This document shows, piece by piece, positions 43,879-53,198 of a DNA stretch of 64,000 nt (positions within the stretch are counted from its first letter, which is position 1; each line of letters opens with the position of its first letter). The notes under the pieces are model-generated. The model was given only the letters and a program-made list of their open reading frames with translations, ran no database searches and was not told where the DNA came from. Origin of the DNA: Calothrix parasitica NIES-267 (GTDB lineage: Bacteria > Cyanobacteriota > Cyanobacteriia > Cyanobacteriales > Nostocaceae); the NCBI RefSeq assembly GCF_002368095.1, contig NZ_AP018227.1, positions 906,001-970,000 on the forward strand, read 5' to 3'. The position numbers and the translations under genes were made by a program.

Positions 43879-45225
43879 TTACTGAAGCTGATATCGAGTA
43901 ATAATCGTCACTCCTTGTCTACCATTAGAACTACGTTTGAGTTTCCATCTACGCGCTAATTTCAAATGATGTTCATCTAATCTATCGTTCCCACTACCAC
44001 TAATCAACCGTACATCAATCACATTACCTTGAGCATCAGCATCTACAGACACCGTAATACTTCCTTGAATTCCTCTACTTCTAGCCCAAGATGGATAACG
44101 TTTTTGACATCGACGGCAAGCTGCATTTCCATCACCGTCACCAACTGAATCACCGCTACCGTTACCCAAATCATTACCAGTAGTATTAGTAGATGCAACA
44201 TTACCTCCCTCCATAATACGTCTTCTCCTTCTCGGAGCATTATCGCTACTTCCACCAATATCAGAAGTATCGGGTAAAGATGGTGTATTATCTCTATTTT
44301 CTCTGATTCCTGAAAGAGTATCTCTCAACTCTCCACTTTCTTGTGGAGTTGTTGCTGGTGGTTCGATAGGAGCAGGAGCGGGATTTGGTAAACTCCGTGC
44401 TGTTCTTCTAGAATTTCTTTCTTGAGCGAGCAAATCTTTTAAATCTTCGTCTGGTTGTGTTGGTGGTTCGATAGGAGCAGGAGGGGGATTTACCAAATCC
44501 CGTGGTGTTCTGGCATCTCTTTGTTGAGCAAGTAAATCTTTTAACTCTTGGGAAGGTTCTTCAATTGGTTTAGGTGGTTCTGGTTCCGGTTGAGGTATTG
44601 GCTTCGGAATATCATTTTTGACGATGGGTTCGGGTTCGGGTTCGGGTTTTGGTTCCGGAATAACTGGTTCTGGAATAATTGGTTTTGGTTTTGTGACTAC
44701 CGGGGGTGTAGAAGGTAAAACAGGTGAAATTGGTTCCTCCAATGGCTGGATTGGTTTAAAATTTGGTTGTTCTATTTTTGGAAGTGGAAATGGTTGCTGT
44801 ACTGGTGGTGGAGCAATTCTAGGTTGTGTCGGTATAGGTTGAGAATTAGACAAAGCTGGACTTCCACCACTAATTCTAGATTCGCTGGGAGTGGTGTCTA
44901 AATTAGGTTGAATTTTACTTGTGTCAATAACTGGTTGTTTTATTTCCGGTTGTTTTACTTCCGGTTGTTTTACTTCCGGTTTTGGCTCCGGTTTGATTTC
45001 TTCTTTTGCTTCAGGTTCAATTTCTTCAATAGGAGTATCGAGAAGAGTTATTTCAACTGGCTCATCTTCAATCGACGGTTCCCTGTTCAATAAATATTTG
45101 GTAATACCGGAAGCTAGTAAAGCTAAATGAAATATAAGCGAGCCAGCCAAACTACAAGCTAGAAAAGTTCTCAGCGCTTTTGATTCTCTTTCCCGCTGTC
45201 GTAGCACTGTATTTGCAAAGCTCAT
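43879..45225 (-). CDS. TonB-like energy-transduction protein, proline-rich
   Basis: The 448-residue protein has a cytoplasmic start, one membrane helix (FLACSLAGSLIFHLALLASGI, residues about 24-44), a very long Pro/Glu/Lys-rich periplasmic spacer (about 60-320) with (K/Q)P.(V/I)KQPE repeats and two copies of ELKDLLAQ(Q/E)R, and a C-terminal TonB-type domain (about 370-448) with YPSWARSRGIQGSITVSVD and the tail SNGRQGVTIITRYQLQ. Two Cys just before the domain (CRRC) are notable. It is divergent from the ExbB/ExbD-like genes 394 bases away, so together they form a putative inner-membrane energy complex for outer-membrane uptake. Confidence 0.85.
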   Translation of the reverse strand: MSFANTVLRQRERESKALRTFLACSLAGSLIFHLALLASGITKYLLNREPSIEDEPVEITLLDTPIEEIEPEAKEEIKPEPKPEVKQPEVKQPEIKQPVIDTSKIQPNLDTTPSESRISGGSPALSNSQPIPTQPRIAPPPVQQPFPLPKIEQPNFKPIQPLEEPISPVLPSTPPVVTKPKPIIPEPVIPEPKPEPEPEPIVKNDIPKPIPQPEPEPPKPIEEPSQELKDLLAQQRDARTPRDLVNPPPAPIEPPTQPDEDLKDLLAQERNSRRTARSLPNPAPAPIEPPATTPQESGELRDTLSGIRENRDNTPSLPDTSDIGGSSDNAPRRRRRIMEGGNVASTNTTGNDLGNGSGDSVGDGDGNAACRRCQKRYPSWARSRGIQGSITVSVDADAQGNVIDVRLISGSGNDRLDEHHLKLARRWKLKRSSNGRQGVTIITRYQLQ

Positions 45226-45618
45226 GATTTATAAACAATCGACAGTAATTTCTATTAATTGCCAATCTTAAAAGAATTAAACGTAAAAGTCAATCAGTTA
45301 TTCACGATTATTACTTAATTATATGTTGCAATTATTAACTTTAATATACTGCATTGTTACAGCAAATACTTTCTTGAAGTAAAAACAATGAAACTTCTTA
45401 TCTTAATTACTTTCAAGGTTTACAGCATTCCTAACTATAGCTATAGAGCATGTGGTTGGAAAAAATAAATGACCTTTAGAGCTAACTAGTAGTTGATTTT
45501 AATACCTAAAAATGATTGACATTTATTCTCAATTGTTTTAAGTTAATTTGATAACTACTATCATCTGCATTCGTAGGCGATAGCAGTAACTTTCATTAAT
45601 GCATTTGAGAAGCTCTAA
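45226..45618. other. Divergent promoter region of TonB-like and ExbB-like genes
   Basis: An AT-rich spacer of 393 bases that must drive both directions. I see no operator that I can name with confidence, no Fur-type palindrome, and no gene. Confidence 0.45.
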
Positions 45619-46272
45619 ATGGGAATAAATAATATATTCTCGGCAGGTGGGGTAGTGATGATACCTCTGTTGGGATTTTCGGTATTAGCATTGGCGCTGA
45701 TTGTCGAAAGAATAAGGTTTTGGCTAAAGATAAATAACCGTCAGACTAAAGTAGTTAGAGATGTCTTAAATCTCTATCGTCGGAATAATGTCGTAGGTGC
45801 AATAGATGGATTGCGAAAGAACGCAGATTTACCCATCGCTCGGATGTTTCTCACTGCTTTGGAATTAGAAGAACCGACTCCGGAAGAGTTTCGTTTGGCA
45901 CTTGAGAGTGAAGCCCAAGCTGAAATCCCTTTACTCAAACGCTTCCAGAATATATTTGATACTATAATTTCTCTAGCACCATTATTAGGTCTTCTAGGTA
46001 CTGTTTTAGGATTAATTGGCTCTTTTGCTTCTTTGGATTTGGGTGATGTCGGAGGTTCTCAAACAGCCAATGTAACTGGTGGTATTAGTGAAGCGCTAGT
46101 TTCTACAGCTGCGGGTTTGATTGTGGCAATTTTCACGTTGATGTTTGCTAATGCATTTCGAGCAATGTACCAAAGACAAATGGCATTAATTCAAGAATAC
46201 GGTGGAGAGTTAGAATTACTTTACCGTCGTCGTTATGAGCGAGGAGAAAAAATACATGCGTCTTCCAGATGA
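45619..46272 (+). CDS. exbB: ExbB/TolQ/MotA-family proton channel
   Basis: A 217-residue inner-membrane protein with three helices: an N-terminal one (VVMIPLLGFSVLALALIVER), then after a cytoplasmic loop two more (TIISLAPLLGLLGTVLGLIGSF; ISEALVSTAAGLIVAIFTLM). The APLLGLLGTVLG motif is the signature of the family. With ExbD it forms the proton channel that powers TonB. The next gene overlaps its end by 17 bases. Confidence 0.92.
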   Translation: MGINNIFSAGGVVMIPLLGFSVLALALIVERIRFWLKINNRQTKVVRDVLNLYRRNNVVGAIDGLRKNADLPIARMFLTALELEEPTPEEFRLALESEAQAEIPLLKRFQNIFDTIISLAPLLGLLGTVLGLIGSFASLDLGDVGGSQTANVTGGISEALVSTAAGLIVAIFTLMFANAFRAMYQRQMALIQEYGGELELLYRRRYERGEKIHASSR

Positions 46273-46660
46273 AGCAGATCCACCAGCCCAGATTAATATT
46301 GTCCCAATGATAGATGTTATATTCGCGATTTTGACATTTTTTATCATGTCAACGCTGTTTTTAACTCGTCAAGAAGGATTACCAGTCAATTTACCTCAAG
46401 CCTCTTCCGCAAAAAAAGCAACTCAACCAGCAAGAGTTACCTTAACTGTAGATAAAGCAGGAAAGTTGTTTTTGAATAAGGAACCAATTACTTTAGATAA
46501 TTTGGAAGCAGGGGTAAAAGCAAAAGTCGAACCCGAACGACCTTTAATGGTGGTGTTGAACGCAGACGAAGGGGTGAATCACGGAACAATCGTCGCGGTG
46601 ATGGATAAAGTCCGATTGGTAAAGGGTGCAAAATTGGCTATAGCAACTGAGAAGAAATAA
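46256..46660 (+). CDS. exbD: ExbD/TolR-family biopolymer transport protein
   Basis: The ATG at 46256 is preferred since GAGGAG lies 9 bases before it; an ATG at 46235 lacks a site. The protein is about 134 residues, with a short cytoplasmic start, one membrane helix with the channel-lining Asp (INIVPMIDVIFAILTFFIM), and a periplasmic ExbD domain with LNADEGVNHGTIVAVMDKVR. It overlaps exbB and is translated with it. The TonB-like partner lies upstream on the opposite strand. Confidence 0.9.
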   Translation: MRLPDEADPPAQINIVPMIDVIFAILTFFIMSTLFLTRQEGLPVNLPQASSAKKATQPARVTLTVDKAGKLFLNKEPITLDNLEAGVKAKVEPERPLMVVLNADEGVNHGTIVAVMDKVRLVKGAKLAIATEKK

Positions 46661-46712
46661 ATCAATTATATTGTTATCAGAATTGTGTCAATTTATTTAT
46701 CACCAAATATAG

Positions 46713-46738
46713 AGACGTAGCAATGCTACGTCTTTTTA
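46713..46738 (+). terminator. Hairpin terminator after exbD
   Basis: AGACGTAGCA / TGCTACGTCT with a one-base loop followed by TTTTT. The same palindrome recurs at 54554-54574, so it is also a dispersed repeat that may be co-opted as a terminator. Confidence 0.65.
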
Positions 46739-46896
46739 AATTGAAAATAAATATCTAATGTTAGGAATCTTTGAGTTTAAAAAACTAACTTTTACTAATT
46801 ATGAATAAAATATGAATTAACAATGAGATGAAGATGATAATACAAAACTTAATAATAGTTTATAATTCAAACACAGAATTATATTTTATTTAAAAA

Positions 46897-47457
46897 ATGG
46901 AATTATCAAGTTCAATTTTACTCGCTTTTGGATTAGCTGCTGATGCTTGTGCTGTATCTCTGAGCAGTGGATTGACTATTAGAAATATTAAAATATCTAA
47001 GGCGATAAAAATCGCGCTTTTCTTTGGGATATTTCAAGCTATCATGCCTTTAATTGGCTGGTTGGCTGGACTAGGTATCAGAAGTCTTGTTCTTAGTTAT
47101 AATCATTGGATAATTTTCGCTATCCTCAGCTTTCTTGGTGGAAAGATGATTTTTGAGTCGTTTGAAGATAGCGATGATGAAAAACCAAAATTTAATTGTT
47201 TGGAAATATATACTCTAATTGCATTATCAATTGCGACTAGTATTGATGCTTTTGCAGCTGGATTGGGATTATCAATTTTAAAAAGTTCAATTTTATTAAC
47301 GGCTACGACTATTGGATTTATTACTTTTACTTTATCATTTATCGCAGTGTATATAGGTCATTTTTGCGGTGATATGTTTAAACAAAAAGTAGAATTGATA
47401 GGTGGTGGTAGCTTGATTTTTCTGGGAACAAAGATTTTAATTGATGCTTTAGTTTAA
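46897..47457 (+). CDS. mntP: Manganese efflux pump, MntP family
   Basis: A 186-residue membrane protein with six helices in two inverted halves. Each half carries the family Asp-containing motif: GLAADACAVSLSSGL in the first helix and ATSIDAFAAGLGL in the fourth. These acidic residues bind the metal. The 237-base upstream region shows no recognisable yybP-ykoY manganese riboswitch. It is a single gene not obviously linked to its neighbours. Confidence 0.9.
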   Translation: MELSSSILLAFGLAADACAVSLSSGLTIRNIKISKAIKIALFFGIFQAIMPLIGWLAGLGIRSLVLSYNHWIIFAILSFLGGKMIFESFEDSDDEKPKFNCLEIYTLIALSIATSIDAFAAGLGLSILKSSILLTATTIGFITFTLSFIAVYIGHFCGDMFKQKVELIGGGSLIFLGTKILIDALV

Positions 47458-47698
47458 TTAAATAGTATACTTCCCGAATATTTTTTTCGGTTTAAAGCCC
47501 TCCGAAGTTTCTTTAATCGGGGGAACCCCCTTCGGGTATCTCCTCCGGAGACGCTAACGCTAACGCAGTTGTTCATGGGGGAAACCCCCAAGAGCAAATT
47601 TCCAAGACAAAAAGTTTGATTTTCTAGGCTTTTGAGCCATTTATAAATAATCATTACTAGTACAATTACACTGGTAAGTTTATTTTTATTATCGCGTA

Positions 47699-48775
47699 AT
47701 GGCGAACGAGATTAGAAAAATTATTCATATTGATATGGATGCTTTTTACGCATCGGTTGAGCAACGAGACAATCCGGAATATCAGGGTAAACCCTTAGCA
47801 GTTGGTGGTTCAGCGAATCAACGCGGTGTTGTGGCAGCGGCTAGTTATGAAGCTCGAAAATTCGGTATTCATTCAGCGATGCCATCAAAAATAGCCGTTG
47901 CTAGATGTCCGAATCTCATCATCGTCTATCCCCGTTTCGATATCTACCGAGCAATATCGGCTCAAATCCACAATATCTTTAGATGCTACACCGATATATT
48001 TGAACCAGTAGCATTGGATGAAGCTTACCTCGATGTCACCGAAAACAAACAGGGATTACCTTACGCTTCAACGGTTGCAAGACATATTCGAGCCAAAATA
48101 TTCCAAGAAACCAACCTTACTGCATCGGCTGGTGTTTCTATCAATAAGTTTTTAGCGAAAATGGCATCGGGTATTAACAAACCGAATGGGATGACGGTCA
48201 TATTACCAGAACAAGCTGAGAAATTTGTAGAAGCATTACCCATCGAGAAATTTCACGGTATTGGTAAAGTTACAGCGGTGAAAATGAAAGATTTGGGTAT
48301 TCGGACTGGTGCAGATTTAAAAGAGCGCGAACTTGAATTTTTAGTGCGGCAGTTTGGGAAAGCAGGAAATTACTACTACAATATTGCCAGAGCAAGAGAT
48401 AATCGTGCGGTGGAGCCGAACCGAATTCGTAAATCAATCGGGGCTGAAAACTCTTTTGCTGAAGACTTGAGCGACAAGGTAAAGATATTAATAGAACTAG
48501 AACAAATTGCTCGGACGCTTCATCAACGAATTGATAAACATCAAGCTTCCGGTAGAACGTTGACTTTGAAAATCAAGTTTGCCGATTATCAGCAAATAAC
48601 CCGCTCTAAAACCTTTGATAATTATATAAATAGTTTAGATTTGATTATCAATATTGGCGTGACATTGCTTGAAACTATTGATTTAGAAGGTAAAAGCATT
48701 CGGCTGCTGGGGATTTCGCTATCTAATCTTGAGAACGAAAAAGGACTACAAGCGGTTCAATTATCATTGTTCTAA
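47699..48775 (+). CDS. dinB: DNA polymerase IV (Y-family)
   Basis: A 358-residue Y-family polymerase with IIHIDMDAFYASVEQRDNPE at the start (catalytic Asp12), LDEAYLDV (Asp107, Glu108), the helix-hairpin-helix segment HGIGKVTAVKMKDLGI and the little-finger domain over about 240-350. It is full length with all catalytic acids. It makes error-prone translesion DNA synthesis; SOS control is usual in other bacteria, but I see no clear LexA box here. Confidence 0.93.
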   Translation: MANEIRKIIHIDMDAFYASVEQRDNPEYQGKPLAVGGSANQRGVVAAASYEARKFGIHSAMPSKIAVARCPNLIIVYPRFDIYRAISAQIHNIFRCYTDIFEPVALDEAYLDVTENKQGLPYASTVARHIRAKIFQETNLTASAGVSINKFLAKMASGINKPNGMTVILPEQAEKFVEALPIEKFHGIGKVTAVKMKDLGIRTGADLKERELEFLVRQFGKAGNYYYNIARARDNRAVEPNRIRKSIGAENSFAEDLSDKVKILIELEQIARTLHQRIDKHQASGRTLTLKIKFADYQQITRSKTFDNYINSLDLIINIGVTLLETIDLEGKSIRLLGISLSNLENEKGLQAVQLSLF

Positions 48776-49028
48776 CTATCTCTAATTTTACTTAATTGCA
48801 ATACAAGATAGCGCCAATTACACCTTTCAAAATCAATACAGTTAACCGTACTAATAATAGTATAGTTTCCCGAACCTGTTAATTTAGTCTAATTAGTTGG
48901 TCGGTATTCATCATCAATTAGGTGATAAGAACCGAATTTACGATTCATTTTATTTTCACTACTATAGGAAACAAGAAAACAAATTAAATCACAAACTTAG
49001 TAAACAAAAATCTAGGAGTTAAAAAGAT

Positions 49029-49433
49029 ATGGCTATTGCAAGTTATAATCCTTGGGCAGAAATGAACACCTTACAAAATCAATTAGAGCGCTTGTTTGAT
49101 GATTATCAAGCACCAGCATTCAGAAGTCCTGCTGCTGAATTAACTGAAACAGAGGATGCACTATATCTAAGACTAGAACTTCCTGGAATTGAAGCAAAAG
49201 ACGTTGATATTGAAGTTACCGCAGAAGCAGTTAAGGTAATTGCAGAACGTAAAACAGAACAGAAAGAAGATACTCGTTCTGAGTTTTATTACGGTAAATA
49301 TCAGCGCGTAATTCCTCTAAAAACAAGAATCCAAAATACTAACGTCACCGCTGAATACAAAGACGGTATTTTGAATCTAACTCTACCCAAAAAGGAAGAA
49401 GAAAAGAACAAGGTAGTTAAAGTTAGCTTGTAA
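49029..49433 (+). CDS. Small heat shock protein (Hsp20/alpha-crystallin)
   Basis: A 134-residue chaperone with an N-terminal arm (ASYNPWAEMNTLQNQLERLF) and an alpha-crystallin domain (about residues 35-125) with LRLELPGIEAKDVDIEV and ending YKDGILNLTLPK. It prevents aggregation of unfolded proteins. AGGAG precedes the ATG. A strong terminator follows at 49494. I saw no CIRCE element upstream. Confidence 0.94.
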   Translation: MAIASYNPWAEMNTLQNQLERLFDDYQAPAFRSPAAELTETEDALYLRLELPGIEAKDVDIEVTAEAVKVIAERKTEQKEDTRSEFYYGKYQRVIPLKTRIQNTNVTAEYKDGILNLTLPKKEEEKNKVVKVSL

Positions 49434-49493
49434 TCAGCTGATAAAAAAAATAAATTTTCTCCTGTGTAATTGTAGTGTTTTGTAATGTGTTGA

Positions 49494-49525
49494 CCCGGTT
49501 GTTAAATCAACTGGGCTTTTTTTTA
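49494..49525 (+). terminator. Rho-independent terminator after hsp20
   Basis: The stem CCCGGTTG / CAACTGGG (one G-T pair) with loop TTAAAT is followed by CTTTTTTTT. Confidence 0.85.
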
Positions 49526-49832
49526 TTTTTATAATTTGAATGAGATTTTATATATAGCAATTTTCTGTTGAATCTAATACACTCAGAACCTCACCCCGTC
49601 CTACGGACAAAGCGCTACGCAAAGGTCAAGAATTCCTAACCGACATTAATTGCTATATGACAATTTTCTATCTGGTCTACCTGTATCTAATGAAATAGAT
49701 TGATTAACCGTTAGTTTCGGTATGACAAATTTAATTCTGGTATTCTTCCAGGCTAAAAATGCGTAAAAGATATTTTTTTCATGGAGATAAGATTAGAAAA
49801 CGCACCGTCAAAACTACTCCAGGGAAAACGAA
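49526..49832. other. Intergenic, nothing identified
   Basis: About 300 AT-rich bases between the hsp20 terminator and the DUF1353-like gene. It includes a CCTCACCCCGTCC...ACGGAC segment that resembles dispersed repeats near 4740, but no gene or clear regulatory site. Confidence 0.45.
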
Positions 49833-50372
49833 GTGATGCAAAACAATAGTGAACCATCAAAATCAAACTTTCCACGAGCCAAAGTATCTTACAATCCCCA
49901 GAATAATATATGGACGTTGGAAGAAGAATACTGTTATTTTGATGAGATAAAACAGTCAAAACTGGTTTTACATAAGGGTTTCGAGTTTGATTTATCTTCA
50001 ATTCCTAGAGTTTTCTGGAGAATGGTCGCAATACACGAGCTTTCTATAGAAGCACCATTAGTTCATGATTTCATGTATATGAGCAAAGGAGGAGAACGAA
50101 ATTATTATATTGCTAAAAAAGGAACGTTTTTCTGTAAGAAGAAAATATTCAAAGAAATATTAGCAAGCATTGAGTCATTAGGAAAACCTTACTCCAGAAA
50201 AGAAGCTGACGATTTATTTTTGAAGATGATGGAAGAAGCAGGTGTCAGCAAATGGCGTAGATTATTTGGTTATGCTGGTGTTAGGTTGTTTGGTGGATTG
50301 CACTGGAAACCAAAGAAAGATGATGATAAAGGAATTATTGATATAGATGATAAATGTTTAAGCTTTAACTAA
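49833..50372 (+). CDS. DUF1353-like protein
   Basis: A 179-residue protein (GTG at 49833, or ATG one codon later) with the DUF1353 signature FEFDLSSIPRVFWRM, then APLVHDFMYMSKGG and a second helical pair around RKEADDLFLKMMEEAGVSKW. The conserved His-Asp suggests metal or catalytic function, as in relatives from phages and bacteria, but the role is unknown. A hairpin terminator follows. Confidence 0.75.
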   Translation: MMQNNSEPSKSNFPRAKVSYNPQNNIWTLEEEYCYFDEIKQSKLVLHKGFEFDLSSIPRVFWRMVAIHELSIEAPLVHDFMYMSKGGERNYYIAKKGTFFCKKKIFKEILASIESLGKPYSRKEADDLFLKMMEEAGVSKWRRLFGYAGVRLFGGLHWKPKKDDDKGIIDIDDKCLSFN

Positions 50373-50406
50373 AAATAAAGAGAAAATTATAGTCTTATTT
50401 ACATAG

Positions 50407-50443
50407 TCCCACGGTTCCCCCTCGTTCAAACCGTGGGATTTTG
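50407..50443 (+). terminator. Hairpin after the DUF1353-like gene
   Basis: TCCCACGGTT / AACCGTGGGA with a 12-base loop followed by TTTT. It is probably a weak terminator; it also looks like a stray IS605-type end hairpin. Confidence 0.55.
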
Positions 50444-50617
50444 GATTCTGTATGTCCCGATAGCGTTGATTGACGATTAGTTTTTAATTAGTTTCTAATT
50501 TATCTTTGATTCAAAATTGCATAAACCGAATTACCCTGTCCCTAGATATTTAATGAGAGCGAAAGTTGACTCTAAACAGTTAACTGTCAATTAATTAAAA
50601 AACAGGAGAATTCAAAA

Positions 50618-50830
50618 ATGGCACCACAAGCTTTAAGTCGTGGAATGAACGGTTCAGAAGTAGAACGCTTACAACAAGACTTATCCGCAAAAGGATATCA
50701 GGTTAGCGTTAATGGAAACTTCGATGAAACCACCGAAAACGCAGTCAAAGCATTTCAGAAGGACAACAATATTGCAATCGATGGAGTTGTTGGAGCCGAA
50801 ACAGGCCCTAAATTAGGCGCTCCTGCTTAA
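50618..50830 (+). CDS. Small peptidoglycan-binding-domain protein
   Basis: A 70-residue protein that is essentially one PG_binding_1 domain: LSRGMNGSEVERLQQDLSAKGY and AVKAFQKDNNIAIDGVVGAET. No signal peptide or catalytic domain, so a free-standing domain. AGGAG precedes the ATG and a clear terminator follows, so it forms its own unit. It may bind cell wall or be a repurposed fold; the lack of an export signal is odd for a wall binder. Confidence 0.88.
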   Translation: MAPQALSRGMNGSEVERLQQDLSAKGYQVSVNGNFDETTENAVKAFQKDNNIAIDGVVGAETGPKLGAPA

Positions 50831-50845
50831 TTTAAACAACAATCG

Positions 50846-50872
50846 CGGGTTGATTTTTCAACCCGTTTTTTT
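50846..50872 (+). terminator. Rho-independent terminator
   Basis: A perfect 8-base stem CGGGTTGA / TCAACCCG with TTTT loop and a following run of seven T. Confidence 0.9.
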
Positions 50873-50971
50873 ATTGATAGAGACAAGGAGATGGGGAGAT
50901 GGGGAGATAAGGGGAAGAGTGAACTATTTTAAATTCTTAATTCAAAACGAGTAACTCTGTATATAAAACCC

Positions 50972-51454
50972 ATGAAAAAATTTATATATCCATTAATAGC
51001 TGTAACTTTATCAAGCATTGCTATAAGTTCGATTACCATAGCTCAACAAAGGAAATCAAGCTCTAGAAATTACGTTGAATTTCTGACTTCTCCCGATACA
51101 ACTTCCCTCAACGTTCCTTTTTCAGAAGCTGTACGAGTGGGGAATACACTTTACCTTTCTGGAAATATCGGTAATATTCCCGGTAAAAAACAATTAGTCG
51201 AAGGTGGAATCAAAGCCGAAACCAAACAAGCGATGGAGAATATTAAAAGAGTCCTCGAACGGAACGGTTCTTCATTCGACAAAGTTTTCAAATGTACCGT
51301 AATGTTAGCCGATATCAAAGAATGGGGTGCAATGAATGAGGTTTATCAAACCTATTTCCCAAAAAATCGTTTCCCCGCTCGAAGTGCATTCGGTACAAGT
51401 GGTTTAGCCCTCGATGCTCGAACCGAAATCACCTGTATGGCCACGGTTAGATGA
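50972..51454 (+). CDS. RidA-family protein with signal peptide
   Basis: A 160-residue RidA (YjgF/YER057c/UK114) protein with an N-terminal export signal (residues 1-24, MKKFIYPLIAVTLSSIAISS). The domain shows NTLYLSGNIGN and FPARSAFGTSGLALDARTEI; the conserved Arg and Glu near the C-terminus fit deaminase-type members. RidA enzymes hydrolyse reactive enamines/imines, usually in the cytoplasm; the exported form is less common. Confidence 0.85.
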   Translation: MKKFIYPLIAVTLSSIAISSITIAQQRKSSSRNYVEFLTSPDTTSLNVPFSEAVRVGNTLYLSGNIGNIPGKKQLVEGGIKAETKQAMENIKRVLERNGSSFDKVFKCTVMLADIKEWGAMNEVYQTYFPKNRFPARSAFGTSGLALDARTEITCMATVR

Positions 51455-51531
51455 TGGGAAGATGGGGAGATGGGGAGATGGGGAGATTGGGAGATGGGGA
51501 GACAAGGGGAAGAGTAAACTATTTTAAATTC

Positions 51532-52398
51532 TTAATTCCTAACTGCTTTCGTCAAACACATAGCAGTTCCTTTTTCGTAATAAGCTGCTTCGTTGATAAA
51601 TACCGGATATACAGTTTCATCTCCTTGATAAAAAATTTCTTCACCGTCAAAAGTAATAAAAATCGGATTACCGGGATTTAATGGTTGGTAATCTTGAAAT
51701 TGTAATTGGGGGTGAATCATGGCCTGGATTTTCCCTTGCTCGTTTCTGGGATAATCAACTGTTCCGATTGCGGAATAGTAGGTAAAACTAGGGGGAACTG
51801 GTAATGGTTGTCCTTTTTTATCGGCTTCGAGATAATCCAAAATAGCGTAAACTAAATTCTCGGTTTCTTGAAATAATTTTGCATCTAACACACCATTAGC
51901 GACTGCTCCGACTTCGATGGTGACTCCCAATTCCGCTGAACTGATTAAGTAAGATGATTGTTTATTCAATTCATGCTGCAATATTCTGACTTTGGAATTA
52001 GTTTGGGTCAGATATCCAGCCATTTTTAATAAATCAGGATTATCACCGTGCAAAATCACCGTTAATCCCATATTTGATGTTGTGCTATGCAAATCAATTA
52101 CTAAATCAATTTTCTCTTGTTGAATTCGTTGAGCTATCTTTTTGGCTAACGATTGCTCGTAATTTATTAATTGAGGATTTTTCAAATCTTGACAATTGAA
52201 AGCTCGATTTAAATCAATATCTATATACCTTGTCCCTACTTCAACTGCTTTCTCATTCGAGATAAAAGCAATAGATTCAAACCCATAACGCTGAATCAGA
52301 TGCGGATACTGTTTAAATTTTTTAATTAAAAATATCCCTGTAAGCTCCCCACCATGAGTTCCACCGACCAAAGCAATTTTTTTTATTGATGCAATCAT
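51532..52398 (-). CDS. Aspartoacylase / succinylglutamate desuccinylase family
   Basis: A 288-residue zinc hydrolase with GGTHGGELTGIFL near the start (metal His and Glu), RYIDIDLNRAFN, and DLHSTTSNMGLTVIL with the second His. The C-terminal beta domain ends EKGTAMCLTKAV. It resembles aspartoacylase (AspA), which cleaves N-acetylaspartate to aspartate and acetate, though the substrate in cyanobacteria is open. It converges on the RidA gene. Confidence 0.88.
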   Translation of the reverse strand: MIASIKKIALVGGTHGGELTGIFLIKKFKQYPHLIQRYGFESIAFISNEKAVEVGTRYIDIDLNRAFNCQDLKNPQLINYEQSLAKKIAQRIQQEKIDLVIDLHSTTSNMGLTVILHGDNPDLLKMAGYLTQTNSKVRILQHELNKQSSYLISSAELGVTIEVGAVANGVLDAKLFQETENLVYAILDYLEADKKGQPLPVPPSFTYYSAIGTVDYPRNEQGKIQAMIHPQLQFQDYQPLNPGNPIFITFDGEEIFYQGDETVYPVFINEAAYYEKGTAMCLTKAVRN

Positions 52399-52567
52399 AA
52401 ACTGTATTTATTACTAATAAGTACATCCATAAATTCATGATTAACTTATTATTACAATTAATTCGTAAAATATAGATGGTATCGTTAAATATATTACTGC
52501 ATATTGGACATCTCATAGGGTATTACAAGCTTTGGTTGTACAACTGTGTCATATTAAAAGCAATTAG

Positions 52568-52879
52568 ATAATTGAATTACCACCAAAATTTTCGCTTCTC
52601 AAAATTGGCAAAGCAAGTAAAAACATTATTCCAGATATAAATTTATCTAATTTCTCCTACTCCGAACTTGTTTCTCGGAATCATGCTCAAATTCGTTTTG
52701 ATGGAAAAGATTATTTTATTCGGGATACATATAGCACTAACGGAACTTATATAAATAAATATCCGATGTTACCTGGAATTTAGTACAAAATAGGTTCCGA
52801 AATTAATATCGGTTTTGATAAACGCAATATTGTCTGTTTTATTTTTATCAATTTTTTATCAATCAATAAGTGCTATTAA
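52568..52879 (+). pseudogene. Decayed forkhead-associated (FHA) domain gene
   Basis: Reading from 52568, the frame gives ELPPKFSLLKIGKASKN, SELVSRNHAQIRFDGKDYFI, then RDTYSTNGTYINKYPMLPGI, hits TAG at 52781-52783, and resumes YKIGSEINIGFDK. These are the hallmarks of an FHA phosphothreonine-binding domain (S.NH and STNGTYIN). No start codon is seen before it and a stop interrupts it, so it is a remnant of a larger protein. Confidence 0.8.
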
Positions 52880-52929
52880 TCTGGGACTTTTATTAAGAAC
52901 AATGCTGTTCGGTCACTAACTATAAATCT

Positions 52930-52963
52930 AGAAACCCGGTTTTTTGAAAAAACCGGGTTTCTT
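52930..52963. repeat. AGAAACCCGGTTTTTT hairpin
   Basis: AGAAACCCGGTTTTTT / AAAAAACCGGGTTTCT with a tiny loop, the same family as 41728-41760. It follows the FHA remnant. The 52399-53198 gap otherwise holds only AT-rich sequence. Confidence 0.8.
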
Positions 52964-53198
52964 AATATCCAGTCATCAGTTAAAAATTACGAATTATACT
53001 CACGATTGTCTTTACATTCTGTAACAAACCTTAGATATAGCTTGTTTAATAAGGATTTCGAGTTTTAAAGCTACAAAATATTTTTGTCATAAATTCAATC
53101 AAAAGCAATATCAAATGCATATATTATTTTCTTTTTTCCCTATGGATTAATAACGAAACAACAAATTAATTAGAAAAAATACTAAGGGAATCAAGAAG

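Noticed and set aside
46661-46896. Possible yybP-ykoY manganese riboswitch before mntP
   Set aside because: I could not see the conserved paired loops; only a terminator-like hairpin and AT-rich DNA.
47454-47654. Minus-strand frame of 66 codons
   Set aside because: It is made of dispersed GGGGGAACCCCC-type repeat sequence; no coding character.
52322-52516. Frame overlapping the start of the aspartoacylase gene
   Set aside because: It is a shifted-frame shadow with a cysteine/asparagine-rich composition and no own ribosome site.
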